Of a stretch of 64,000 nucleotides of DNA, positions 28,358 to 36,981 are shown one piece after another. Every line of letters starts with the position of its first letter. Position 1 is the first letter of the stretch. The translations under genes and the position numbers were made by a program. Source of the DNA: Amphritea balenae (GTDB lineage Bacteria; Pseudomonadota; Gammaproteobacteria; Pseudomonadales; Balneatricaceae); NCBI RefSeq assembly GCF_003858655.1, contig NZ_RQXV01000010.1, positions 95,521-159,520 of the forward strand, read 5' to 3'. Below the pieces are notes generated by a model that did not search any database, had not been told where the DNA came from, and saw nothing but the letters and a program-made list of their open reading frames with translations.

Positions 28358-29776
28358 ATGAACCAGATACCAGTGAAAGATGTTACACCGAAAAGCAAAG
28401 GCAAAGCTGAGTCCTATGACCTGTACGCCAAGCGCGAACATATCTACGTAAAATTCTACAAAGGATTGTTCAAAAATTTCCGCACCATATCCGGCTTTTT
28501 GATGCTGGTTATGTTCTATGGTTTTTCCTGGATCCAATGGGATGGCCACCAGGCAGTTTTGTTTGATCTGCCTAGCCGCCAGTTCCACGTCTTTGGTTTT
28601 ACTTTCTGGCCACAGGACTTCATGCTGCTGTCCTGGCTATTGATTATTCTGGCCTTCGTACTCTTTTTTGTTACCGTATTTGCCGGACGTCTCTGGTGTG
28701 GCTACGCCTGCCCTCAGTTTGTCTGGACCTGGTTCTTTATGTGGGCAGAGCGAGTAACGGAAGGTGATCGCAACCAGCGTATGCGCCTCGATAAAGCCGC
28801 CTGGTCCGGCCAAAAGCTCGCTAAAAAAGCAGCTAAGCATACACTCTGGCTCATCATTGCTGCCGCTTCAGCAATCGCTTTTGTTGGTTACTTTACCCCT
28901 ATTCGTGAACTCAGCCCTGCTGTATTTTCCTGGAATCTGGGTCCTTGGGAAACCTGGTGGATCGGCTTCCTGACTGTTGCCACTTACGCTAACGCGGGCT
29001 GGTTACGGGAACAGGTTTGTATCTATATGTGCCCTTACGCACGCTTCCAAAGCGTTATGTTTGATCAGGACACATTGGTGATCTCCTATGACGAAAAACG
29101 CGGTGAAAACCGGGGCAAGCGTAAGAAAAGCGCTGATTACAAAGCGGAAGGTATGGGCGACTGTATCGATTGCAACGCCTGTGTTCATGTATGCCCTGTC
29201 GGCATTGATATTCGTGACGGCCTGCAATATGAATGTGTTGCCTGCGGTGCCTGCGTCGATGCCTGTGACGATATGATGGACCGTATGGGTTACGACCGGG
29301 GACTGGTTCGCTACACCACTGAACACGCCCTTGATGGTGGAACCACACATATTATGCGCCCACGCCTGATCGCCTACTTTATCTGCCTGTGCGCTATGTT
29401 TATCGCTTTCAGTTACACCTTGTATAGCCGAATTCCGCTCGAAGTCGATATTATTCGTGACCGGGGACAACTGTTTGTAGAGGCATCTAACGGCAAGATT
29501 GAGAACGTCTACAGGCTAAAGCTGGCAAACAAATCACAGGATGATCACAGCTACAGCATCGAAGTATCTGGTATTGATGGTCTGTCGATGATTGGCGCCA
29601 GTGAAGTAGTGATTCGCTCCGGTGAACTATTGGATCACCCGGTTAGTTTGCAGATTGATCCGCGCTTCCTGGAGAAGTCTAATTACGATATTTTCTTCCG
29701 GGTCCAGGCTCTGGATGATGAAGATATTGTGTTAGAACAGGAAAACCGGTTCATCGGTCCGGCCAAACGTCGATAA
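28358..29776 (+). CDS. ccoG: Cytochrome oxidase accessory protein CcoG (RdxA/FixG)
   Basis: A 472-residue membrane ferredoxin needed for cbb3 biogenesis, where it is thought to reduce copper. Membrane helices alternate with conserved Cys motifs LWCGYACPQFVW and CPYARFQ. The cytoplasmic bis-4Fe4S region is CIDCNACVHVCPVG and CVACGACVDACD. The C-terminal 150 residues form an Ig-like FixG domain. GTG at 28346 is also open, but the ATG at 28358 has AGGTGA eight bases before it. Confidence 0.95.
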   Translation: MNQIPVKDVTPKSKGKAESYDLYAKREHIYVKFYKGLFKNFRTISGFLMLVMFYGFSWIQWDGHQAVLFDLPSRQFHVFGFTFWPQDFMLLSWLLIILAFVLFFVTVFAGRLWCGYACPQFVWTWFFMWAERVTEGDRNQRMRLDKAAWSGQKLAKKAAKHTLWLIIAAASAIAFVGYFTPIRELSPAVFSWNLGPWETWWIGFLTVATYANAGWLREQVCIYMCPYARFQSVMFDQDTLVISYDEKRGENRGKRKKSADYKAEGMGDCIDCNACVHVCPVGIDIRDGLQYECVACGACVDACDDMMDRMGYDRGLVRYTTEHALDGGTTHIMRPRLIAYFICLCAMFIAFSYTLYSRIPLEVDIIRDRGQLFVEASNGKIENVYRLKLANKSQDDHSYSIEVSGIDGLSMIGASEVVIRSGELLDHPVSLQIDPRFLEKSNYDIFFRVQALDDEDIVLEQENRFIGPAKRR

Positions 29777-29840
29777 CTACATCTAAAGAGAGGGTAATTT
29801 AAGGCTAATAGCCCTACCCTCAAACATCATGTCTGAGTTA

Positions 29841-29885
29841 AAATAGCTGCGCGGATAATCTCCGTGCAGCTATTTCTTTGTTTAA
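29841..29885 (+). terminator. Strong stem-loop between ccoG and fixH
   Basis: Arms AAATAGCTGC (29841-29850) and GCAGCTATTT (29866-29875) with four more inner pairs, then the U-rich stretch TTTCTTTGTTT. It looks like a terminator or attenuator directly ahead of the fixH ribosome site. The earliest open start of fixH (29864) falls inside it and was rejected. Confidence 0.6.
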
Positions 29886-29893
29886 GGTATTAT

Positions 29894-30403
29894 ATGACTG
29901 ATCAAGATAGTGTAGCCCCATGGTACAAACAACCGTGGCTCTGGTTTATTTTAGCCCCGCTGATTGCCACCCTGCTTTACTCTACCGTGTACATAACAGC
30001 ATCAATAGTGACCCACGACGGTGTCGTTCTGGAAGAGTACACAAAGAAAGCCAAAGCGTTTCATGAGAATAATGAACTCAGAGAAAATGCACGCTCAATG
30101 GGCCTGTTTGGTGATCTGCGAATGGATCAGCTGACCGGTGATATCGTGGTTAAGTTACAAGGCGATGGCGATGTCCAACTGCCAGCCGAACTGGAACTAA
30201 TTATTGGCCATCCGACTAAAGCGTCTCTGGATATCATGGTCCAACTGCGTGAATTGCAACAGGGAAATTACGTAGGCTCTGTAGAGAAAAACCTGCTTGG
30301 TCGTAAGTTTCTGATTATTCAGCCAGCGGATAAAACCTGGCAATTAGGCCTGGAAGTTGAACCGCCATATGACGAGCAGACTTTCAAACTGGGCGTTCAG
30401 TAA
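29894..30403 (+). CDS. fixH: FixH family protein
   Basis: A 169-residue membrane protein with one N-terminal helix (PWLWFILAPLIATLLYSTVY) and an extracytoplasmic beta domain. FixH/CcoH is an assembly factor that joins the cbb3 complex, and it always sits between ccoG and ccoI as here. ATG at 29894 has AAGGT upstream; the earlier open start overlaps the hairpin. Confidence 0.88.
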   Translation: MTDQDSVAPWYKQPWLWFILAPLIATLLYSTVYITASIVTHDGVVLEEYTKKAKAFHENNELRENARSMGLFGDLRMDQLTGDIVVKLQGDGDVQLPAELELIIGHPTKASLDIMVQLRELQQGNYVGSVEKNLLGRKFLIIQPADKTWQLGLEVEPPYDEQTFKLGVQ

Positions 30404-30412
30404 ATATCATAA

Positions 30413-32968
30413 ATGAACGCTCATCAGACCCATCAGGTTGATCCGAATCCGGCTGATCAAAATCCGGTTGATCAAGATAGTACCGATACAGATCAGGGCT
30501 GCTTCCATTGCGGCCTTGATGTACCTGTGCACAGTAACTTCGTTACCGAGATTAGCGGCAAGCCCCGCCGCATGTGCTGTCCGGGCTGCCAGGCTGTCGC
30601 ACAGGCGATCGCTGATGGTGGGTTGGATAACTACTATAAGCATCGCACCGGTGAGATTCGCTCCCCCGAGCTAAGGGATCAGGCGATACCTGAACAACTT
30701 CTGGCTGAACTTGCGCTCTATAATCAGCCTTCGATTCAAAAAGCCTTTGTTACTGACAGCGATGATGGCACCAAACATGCCGCCCTTGTCATTGAAGGTA
30801 TTACTTGCGCCGCCTGTGTCTGGCTACTTGAACATCACATTGCCAACTTCGAAGGCGTAAATAAAATCTCCGTTAACCTGACCAATCACAGGGCCAGCCT
30901 GAACTGGGATAATGATGTCATCCAACTGAGTGATATTCTCAGCGAAATATACCGCATAGGCTATCAGGGTCACCCTTACCATCCTGATAAAGAAGAGCAG
31001 ATGCTGGCGACTGAAACCCGTAAGGCGACTCGCCGACTTGGTATTGCCGGCGTATTCTGTATGCAGGTAATGATGTTGGCTGTCGCCTTGTATGCCGGTG
31101 ATACTCAGGGCCTTGAAGACCACCTGGTCACTTTTATTCGCTGGGCCAGCTTTGCCCTCGCCACTCCCGTTGTCATCTATTCTGCCCGGCCTTTTTTCGA
31201 AGCGGCAATCCGGGACATTAAAACCCGCCATCTCACCATGGATGTGCCCGTATCCATTGCCATAGGCGGCGCTTATCTATCCAGTATCTGGGCTACCATA
31301 ACCGCCTCTGGTGAGGTCTATTATGACTCGGTCACCATGTTTACTTTTTTCCTGCTTATTGGCCGCTTCCTTGAAATGAAGGCCCGCCATCGCACCGGCC
31401 GCGCGGGTAACTCACTGCTTAACCTACTGCCCGCCAGCGCTATTATCATCAGCAACGGTGAGGAACAGATGATTCCCGCCACCGATCTGAATGCCGGCGA
31501 CAGAGTTCTGGTTAAGCCGGGCCATACCGTGCCGGCAGACGGCGTTATTCTGGTTGGCCAGAGTAGCATTGACGAATCAGCCCTGACCGGCGAGTACCTA
31601 CCGGTTAGTAAATCTGCTGGCGACCCTATCGTTGGCGGCACGATCAATGTTGAAAACCCGATTCAGATTGAGATCACTCAGGTCGGCGCATCGACTCAAC
31701 TGTCTGCCATCGTGCGACTACTGGAACGCGCCCACGAAGAAAAACCGCCAGTTGCCAGGGCGGCAGATAAGTTAGCCGGCTATTTTGTTGCCGCGGTACT
31801 TATTACCGCACTGACGGTCGGTATCACCTGGTGGTTTATCGCCCCGGAACACGCATTCTGGATCACGTTATCAGTACTTGTTGTCACCTGTCCTTGCGCA
31901 CTGTCACTGGCAACGCCTACCGCTCTGACTGTAGCAACCGGTACACTCCGCCAAAACGGCCTACTGGTTACTCGTGGCCACGTACTTGAAAGCCTGTCCC
32001 GCGCTACGCATATCATATTTGATAAGACCGGCACCCTGACCGAAGGCAACCTCTCTTTACAACAGGTTGTTGTATTAGAAGATCAGGATAGAGAGCAGGC
32101 CCTGACCATTGCCTGCGCCCTTGAAGCACACTCAGAACACCCCATAGCTAAAGCATTTCATAAGCAGGCACAGTACCTCCCTGCTATTAAGAGCGCTGAA
32201 ATAACCAACCACGTAGGTCAGGGACTGGAAGGCTGTATCGACTCGAAACGCTATTATCTCGGCAAACCCCGTTTTGCCAGTCAACATAGCAACAGAGTGT
32301 TGGATTATTGCGATGCGCCGGATAATCACAGCCAGTGGCTATTATTGTCATCCGAAACCGGTCCGATCGCCTGGTTTGGTCTGACCGACCCTCCCCGCAA
32401 GCAGTCCCAGACAACCCTGGCACAGCTCAAAGCTGCGGGGCTCCAGATAGAAATGCTAACCGGAGACAGCTCAGCGGCGGTTCAACAAGTTGCATCAGAG
32501 CTCGGTATCAACAAAGTTATTGCCGGTGTAACACCGGAACAAAAGCTACAACATATTCAACAATTACAGGACAGTGGCGCCCGGGTCATTATGGTCGGCG
32601 ATGGTATCAATGATATCCCCGTCCTGGCCGGCGCACAGACGTCTATCGCGATGGGCTCAGCCACTGATCTGGCGAAAACCAATGCCGATGCGGTACTCAT
32701 ATCCGGTGAACTGCAACGCTTACCTCAGGCGCTTTATCTGGGACGAAAAACCCAGGCCATTATCCGCCAGAATCTGAGCTGGGCAATCATTTACAATCTG
32801 ATCGCACTGCCATTAGCGGCAACCGGTATGATCGCGCCATACATGGCAGCAATCGGCATGTCTGCCAGCTCGCTCGTTGTCGTAGGCAACGCCCTAAGAC
32901 TCTCTAAACTTAGCCGGATAAATCGGGTAGAATTACCTGATACATCAATACAGACAACCGAATCATGA
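30413..32968 (+). CDS. ccoI: Copper-translocating P-type ATPase CcoI/FixI
   Basis: An 851-residue P1B-type ATPase that exports Cu+ for cbb3 assembly. The N terminus has a Cys-rich motif (GCFHCG and CCPGCQA) typical of FixI, then a metal-binding domain with ITCAACVW. The membrane ion site is CPC at residues 493-495, the phosphorylated Asp is D537 in DKTGT, and the nucleotide site GDGIND lies near the end. Residues 8-28 are Asp/Pro-rich with a small internal repeat (NPADQ / NPVDQ). It follows fixH by 9 bases and overlaps ccoS by four. Confidence 0.96.
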   Translation: MNAHQTHQVDPNPADQNPVDQDSTDTDQGCFHCGLDVPVHSNFVTEISGKPRRMCCPGCQAVAQAIADGGLDNYYKHRTGEIRSPELRDQAIPEQLLAELALYNQPSIQKAFVTDSDDGTKHAALVIEGITCAACVWLLEHHIANFEGVNKISVNLTNHRASLNWDNDVIQLSDILSEIYRIGYQGHPYHPDKEEQMLATETRKATRRLGIAGVFCMQVMMLAVALYAGDTQGLEDHLVTFIRWASFALATPVVIYSARPFFEAAIRDIKTRHLTMDVPVSIAIGGAYLSSIWATITASGEVYYDSVTMFTFFLLIGRFLEMKARHRTGRAGNSLLNLLPASAIIISNGEEQMIPATDLNAGDRVLVKPGHTVPADGVILVGQSSIDESALTGEYLPVSKSAGDPIVGGTINVENPIQIEITQVGASTQLSAIVRLLERAHEEKPPVARAADKLAGYFVAAVLITALTVGITWWFIAPEHAFWITLSVLVVTCPCALSLATPTALTVATGTLRQNGLLVTRGHVLESLSRATHIIFDKTGTLTEGNLSLQQVVVLEDQDREQALTIACALEAHSEHPIAKAFHKQAQYLPAIKSAEITNHVGQGLEGCIDSKRYYLGKPRFASQHSNRVLDYCDAPDNHSQWLLLSSETGPIAWFGLTDPPRKQSQTTLAQLKAAGLQIEMLTGDSSAAVQQVASELGINKVIAGVTPEQKLQHIQQLQDSGARVIMVGDGINDIPVLAGAQTSIAMGSATDLAKTNADAVLISGELQRLPQALYLGRKTQAIIRQNLSWAIIYNLIALPLAATGMIAPYMAAIGMSASSLVVVGNALRLSKLSRINRVELPDTSIQTTES

Positions 32969-33156
32969 ATATCTTATACCTGCTTATCCCTATCGCTATC
33001 ATACTTGCAGGTCTCGCTATCTGGGGGTTTTTCTGGTCCGTCAACAGCGGTCAGTACGATGACCTTGAGTCCCCTGCCCACAGCATTTTGTTTGATGACG
33101 ATGAACACCTGATTCCAAACGACGCCAAGCCTGAGCGCAACAAAGATCAATCTTGA
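32965..33156 (+). CDS. ccoS: Cbb3 oxidase maturation protein CcoS
   Basis: A 63-residue protein with one membrane helix (IPIAIILAGLAIWGFFWSV) and an acidic tail. CcoS is needed for cofactor insertion. Its ends overlap ccoI (four bases) and the next gene (one base, TGATG). Confidence 0.93.
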   Translation: MNILYLLIPIAIILAGLAIWGFFWSVNSGQYDDLESPAHSILFDDDEHLIPNDAKPERNKDQS

Positions 33157-33821
33157 TGACAGAGACCCTGACCATAGCGACCGCCATTATGCTGGGTCTG
33201 CTCGGTAGCGCCCACTGTCTGGGAATGTGCGGTGGCATATCCAGCGCTGTAGCCATGGGTATCGATAAAAAGAATCGTAACCCCCTGCTTTTGCTGATTG
33301 GCTTTAACACCGGCCGCATTTTTAGCTACGCCGTTGCCGGCGCACTGATCGGTAGTATTGGCTGGCTGATCAGATCACCCGAAGTCTCGCTGATCCTGCG
33401 CACACTGGCCGGGGCCATTCTTATTTTAATGGGCCTTTATGTTGCTCAGATCTGGAAAGGCCTGAGTTGGTTAGAAAAACAGGGTAATCTGATCTGGCGT
33501 CATCTTCAGCCCTTCAGCCGTCGTTTGCTGCCCGTACAGAACATATCTCAGTCCCTGGCGCTTGGCGCCTTGTGGGGCTGGCTGCCCTGTGGTCTGGTAT
33601 ACAGCACATTAATATGGAGCGCTACCGCCACAGACTGGAAAATATCTGCGCTGATGATGGCCTGCTTCGGTATAGGCACTCTGCCTGCCATGTTTGCAAC
33701 AGGATTATTTGCACGTCAGGTACAATCACTATTAAAGAATCGAAACGCACAGACTATTGCTGGCCTGCTGATTATTATGTTTGGCCTGTATACCATTCCC
33801 TGGCGGGGGCTTGGCCTGTAG
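33156..33821 (+). CDS. DsbD_2/TauE-SafE-type membrane protein of the cco cluster
   Basis: A 221-residue membrane protein with six likely helices, of the DsbD_2 (sulfite exporter TauE/SafE-labelled) family that usually follows ccoS. The conserved block GLLGSAHCLGMCGG has two Cys near the membrane surface, and a second motif is WGWLPCGLVYS. Such proteins are thought to move reducing power or copper during cbb3 assembly; the role is inferred from position. The TTG at 33153 is open too, but the ATG at 33156 overlaps the ccoS stop. Confidence 0.85.
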   Translation: MTETLTIATAIMLGLLGSAHCLGMCGGISSAVAMGIDKKNRNPLLLLIGFNTGRIFSYAVAGALIGSIGWLIRSPEVSLILRTLAGAILILMGLYVAQIWKGLSWLEKQGNLIWRHLQPFSRRLLPVQNISQSLALGALWGWLPCGLVYSTLIWSATATDWKISALMMACFGIGTLPAMFATGLFARQVQSLLKNRNAQTIAGLLIIMFGLYTIPWRGLGL

Positions 33822-33826
33822 CAATC

Positions 33827-33840
33827 TTGATAAACATCAA
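33827..33840. promoter_or_regulatory. Perfect FNR/ANR box of hemN
   Basis: TTGATAAACATCAA is an exact match to TTGAT-N4-ATCAA. Centre at 33833.5. Confidence 0.9.
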
Positions 33841-33861
33841 TACCGGCCGGATTTAAACCGC

Positions 33862-33867
33862 TATAAT
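33862..33867 (+). promoter_or_regulatory. -10 element of the hemN promoter
   Basis: TATAAT, an exact -10 hexamer. A transcript starting near 33874 would place the FNR box at about -41, the class II geometry. Confidence 0.75.
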
Positions 33868-33898
33868 CGGCCTTTTGCAGTATGAAGTGAGAAACATT

Positions 33899-35290
33899 GT
33901 GAACCCGAACAATCTGATTAAATGGGATCTGGACCTGATCCGCCGCTATGACCTTTCAGGTCCGCGCTATACCTCTTACCCTACTGCTATTCAGTTTGAT
34001 CCAGAACTGTCACCTGCAGATCTGGTAGCAACCGGACAACAAAGTTCTGATACTACTGCGCCACTATCGCTGTACGTACATATCCCTTTCTGCGCCCATG
34101 TTTGTTATTACTGTGCCTGTAATAAAGTCATTACCCGCAACCGTAAGAAAGCACAGCCCTATCTCGATACGGTTTATAAAGAGATGGAACAACTGGCCAA
34201 ATGGTATGCCAACGACCAGATTGTTGAACAACTGCATTGGGGCGGTGGCACACCAACCTTTATCAGCAACGAGCAGATGACTGAGCTGATGCAGAAGTTG
34301 CGTGATAACTTCAAACTGCTGGATGACGATTCAGGTGATTACTCTATCGAGATCGATCCTCGCGAAGTCGACAATGAAACCCTGAAAGTACTGCGCGAAA
34401 TTGGCTTCAACCGCATTAGCTTTGGTGTTCAGGATGTAGAACTAAAAGTTCAGGAAGCGGTAAACCGGGTACAGCCGGTTGAACAGGTTGCTGCTGTTTT
34501 AGCAGAATCCCGTCGTTTAGGCTTCCGCTCCATCAACATGGACCTGATCTACGGTCTGCCGCATCAGACACTGGAAAGCTTCAGCAAAACCCTGGATACC
34601 ATCATCGACCTTGATCCAGACCGCCTGTCCGTATTCAACTATGCGCACATGCCAGACCGGTTCCGCTCACAAAAGCATATTAATGCTGATGACCTGCCGA
34701 GCCCGGAAACAAAACTTGCCATACTCGAAACAACGATCAATAAACTGATCGCTGCGGGTTACGTGTATATCGGTATGGACCACTTTGCCAAGCCCGATGA
34801 TGAGTTGGCACTGGCTCAGCAAAACGGTAAGTTACACCGTAATTTCCAGGGCTATACTACTCACAGCGACTGCGACCTGGTCGCCATGGGTGTTTCAGCT
34901 ATCAGCCAGATTGGCGATGTTTACTACCAGAACGAACACGATATTGCGGCCTACACCGTCGCTGTTGAAGAGCGTGACGATGCGATTAAACGTGGCGTTA
35001 CTCTGACCCGTGACGACAGCATTCGTCGCGCAGTAATCACTCAGCTGATTTGCCAGTTTGAACTGACAATGAGTGATATCGAAGAACGATTTGATATCTG
35101 CTTCGCCGAGTATTTCGCAGAAGAACTGGAAGATCTGCAACGCTTTACTGAGGATGGCCTCATTATTCTCGATGACAAACATATCGAAGTAACACCTGCT
35201 GGCCGCTTGCTGATTCGCCGTATATGCATGTCTTTTGACGCCTATATTCCTAAGCAGCAGCCAACTAAAGGCTTCTCCCGTATCATTTGA
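33899..35290 (+). CDS. hemN: Oxygen-independent coproporphyrinogen III oxidase
   Basis: A 463-residue radical SAM enzyme that makes protoporphyrinogen IX without oxygen. The iron-sulfur motif is CAHVCYYCAC near the N terminus, after VHIPFC. Later landmarks are LHWGGGTPTF, NMDLIYGLPHQT and HFAKPDDELA. The frame is open to a TTG at 33875, but that lies at the likely transcription start; the GTG at 33899 gives the family N terminus (NPNNLIKWDLDLIRRYDLSG). FNR-controlled promoter upstream, fnr downstream. A 9-bp hairpin spans the stop codon. Confidence 0.94.
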   Translation: MNPNNLIKWDLDLIRRYDLSGPRYTSYPTAIQFDPELSPADLVATGQQSSDTTAPLSLYVHIPFCAHVCYYCACNKVITRNRKKAQPYLDTVYKEMEQLAKWYANDQIVEQLHWGGGTPTFISNEQMTELMQKLRDNFKLLDDDSGDYSIEIDPREVDNETLKVLREIGFNRISFGVQDVELKVQEAVNRVQPVEQVAAVLAESRRLGFRSINMDLIYGLPHQTLESFSKTLDTIIDLDPDRLSVFNYAHMPDRFRSQKHINADDLPSPETKLAILETTINKLIAAGYVYIGMDHFAKPDDELALAQQNGKLHRNFQGYTTHSDCDLVAMGVSAISQIGDVYYQNEHDIAAYTVAVEERDDAIKRGVTLTRDDSIRRAVITQLICQFELTMSDIEERFDICFAEYFAEELEDLQRFTEDGLIILDDKHIEVTPAGRLLIRRICMSFDAYIPKQQPTKGFSRII

Positions 35291-35379
35291 TACGGGAAAC
35301 GCTTCACCCTGTATAGGATTTAGTAGATAATCGATGATTAGCTACACAAAAAATTATAACGAAATAACAGGACCTTATT

Positions 35380-36159
35380 ATGGGCAACCATAAGGCAACA
35401 GAAGGGAAACTACACAGCTTACAGCAGGTTCATTGCGGCACCTGCAGTTTAAGTTCGTTATGTTTACCCGTCTCTTTAAACATGACAGAGATGGACCGGC
35501 TCGATGATATTATCGATAAAAGCCGACCGCTTAAAAAAGGCGACCATCTGTTTCACCAGGGTGAACCATTCTCATCGGTATACGCATTGCGTGCCGGTTC
35601 CATTAAAACCTACACCCTGACTAACGAGGGTGAAGAACAGATTACCGGGTTTTATTTCCCAGGCGAACTGGTTGGCATGAGCGGCTTTGATAACGAAGAG
35701 TATCCCGTTTCGGCTAAAATTCTTGAAACCACTACCGTCTGTGAAATACCCTTCGAACGACTCGATGACCTCTCCGGTCAGATGCCTGAACTGCGTCGCC
35801 AGATTTTGCGCACACTCAGCAAAGAGATTCGTGAAGATCAGCAGATGATGCTACTGCTCAGCAAGAAAAATGCTGAACAGCGGGTAGCGACTTTCCTGGT
35901 TAAATTATCAAACCGCTTCAAAGCGCGTGGCTATTCCGCCACTAACTTCCGCCTTTCCATGTCTCGTAACGAGATTGGTAACTATCTTGGCCTGGCGGTA
36001 GAAACGGTAAGCCGTATCTTTACCCGCTTCCAGAAAATGGAGCTGATTAGGGTAGATGGCAAAGAGATCGTATTAACCGATCTGGAAGAGATCTACAACC
36101 TGTCGGGTGAGTCGCCTGATGCGGATATCTGCGAAGATAAGACCTGCCCTAGCGCCTGA
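35380..36159 (+). CDS. fnr: FNR/ANR oxygen-responsive regulator
   Basis: A 259-residue Crp/Fnr protein. The four 4Fe-4S ligands are C19, C22, C28 and C121, very close to positions 20, 23, 29 and 122 of E. coli FNR. A cyclic-nucleotide-type barrel (about 55-140), dimer helix and HTH ([10 protein letters not shown] recognition helix, E-x2-SR) follow. It should bind TTGAT-N4-ATCAA boxes, two of which lie in this window. The tail adds two cysteines ([10 protein letters not shown]). Ends at a strong terminator. Confidence 0.95.
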   Translation: MGNHKATEGKLHSLQQVHCGTCSLSSLCLPVSLNMTEMDRLDDIIDKSRPLKKGDHLFHQGEPFSSVYALRAGSIKTYTLTNEGEEQITGFYFPGELVGMSGFDNEEYPVSAKILETTTVCEIPFERLDDLSGQMPELRRQILRTLSKEIREDQQMMLLLSKKNAEQRVATFLVKLSNRFKARGYSATNFRLSMSRNEIGNYLGLAVETVSRIFTRFQKMELIRVDGKEIVLTDLEEIYNLSGESPDADICEDKTCPSA

Positions 36160-36174
36160 TCTGCGCCGGGACAG

Positions 36175-36202
36175 AATACCCGCTACGGCGGGTATTTTTT
36201 TT
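36175..36202 (+). terminator. Terminator of fnr
   Basis: AATACCCGC / GCGGGTATT stem, TACG tetraloop, then eight T. Confidence 0.93.
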
Positions 36203-36243
36203 CTGTTCAGGAATGTTTCTTTTGTTTTATTTAAGGTAGCCCA

Positions 36244-36786
36244 ATGTCTTTTGATGAATGTTATATCAAGTCTGTTATGCGTACGATTCCGGACTGGCCT
36301 GAGCCCGGTGTCATGTTTCGTGATATTACGCCACTATTTAAAGATCCTAAAGCGTTGCGAATGATCTCTGATTCATTTATTCAGCGCTACATAGATACTG
36401 ATATTACCCATATAGCCAGCATCGATGCCCGGGGGTTTCTGATCAGCTCTATCATGGCTTATCAGTTAAATATCCCGTTGGTACTGGTACGAAAGAAAGG
36501 CAAATTGCCAGGCAAGACAATTCATTGTGAATACGATCTTGAGTACGGCAAAGCGGTTGTCGAGATGCAGATTGATGCGGTAGCTGAAGGCGATAAAGTA
36601 CTGATTTTTGATGATCTGATCGCTACCGGTGGTACGATTCTCGCTGCCAGCACTATTATTAAAGAACTGGGCGCGGAAATTTATGAAGCCGCAGCATTGA
36701 TTGATCTGCCAGATCTCCAAGGTTCTGAAAAGATCCAGGAAACCGGTATTCCTGTTCATACACTACTGGCCTACGAAGGCCTGTAA
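36244..36786 (+). CDS. apt: Adenine phosphoribosyltransferase
   Basis: A 180-residue purine-salvage enzyme that joins adenine and PRPP to give AMP. The PRPP motif is VLIFDDLIATGGT and the adenine loop is IASIDARGFL. Start and length are standard. A perfect 10-bp stem-loop without a T-run (36794-36817, GCAGGTTGAA arms) follows. Confidence 0.95.
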   Translation: MSFDECYIKSVMRTIPDWPEPGVMFRDITPLFKDPKALRMISDSFIQRYIDTDITHIASIDARGFLISSIMAYQLNIPLVLVRKKGKLPGKTIHCEYDLEYGKAVVEMQIDAVAEGDKVLIFDDLIATGGTILAASTIIKELGAEIYEAAALIDLPDLQGSEKIQETGIPVHTLLAYEGL

Positions 36787-36793
36787 TCAGGAG

Positions 36794-36817
36794 GCAGGTT
36801 GAATCACTTCAACCTGC
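36794..36817 (+). terminator. Stem-loop after apt
   Basis: Arms GCAGGTTGAA and TTCAACCTGC around TCAC. There is no T-run, so termination may be weak. Confidence 0.4.
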
Positions 36818-36932
36818 AGCCCTTCACAAGCTTGTAAAACCATTTTCTTAACACTCGCTCCTGCTTTTAGTCCTTGTTACACATCGCTCTTCCCGGCTCA
36901 TCTATTCTACTATTCTATAGTTGCTAATCTTG

Positions 36933-36956
36933 TTTGGTTATAAGAATATAACCAAA
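36933..36956. promoter_or_regulatory. AT-rich inverted repeat before the hydrolase/thioredoxin operon
   Basis: Arms TTTGGTTATA and TATAACCAAA around AGAA, ending 25 bases before the ATG at 36982. The AGAATATA core recurs in the repeat before the ArsR/RND genes. A repressor operator is likely; which protein binds is inferred. Confidence 0.6.
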
Positions 36957-36981
36957 AATAAAAAACAACTCTGGATATTCT

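Noticed and set aside
29003..29470. 155-codon ORF antisense to ccoG
   Set aside because: Lies over the iron-sulfur region of ccoG; the translation is low-complexity and has no recognisable domain.
30438..30490. Functional repeat in the ccoI N terminus
   Set aside because: The CCGGxTGATCAA repeat only encodes the Asp/Pro-rich linker (NPADQ/NPVDQ). No regulatory meaning can be supported.
33156..33821. True sulfite exporter
   Set aside because: The family name is inherited from databases. Position after ccoS and the Cys motifs fit a cbb3 assembly role better.
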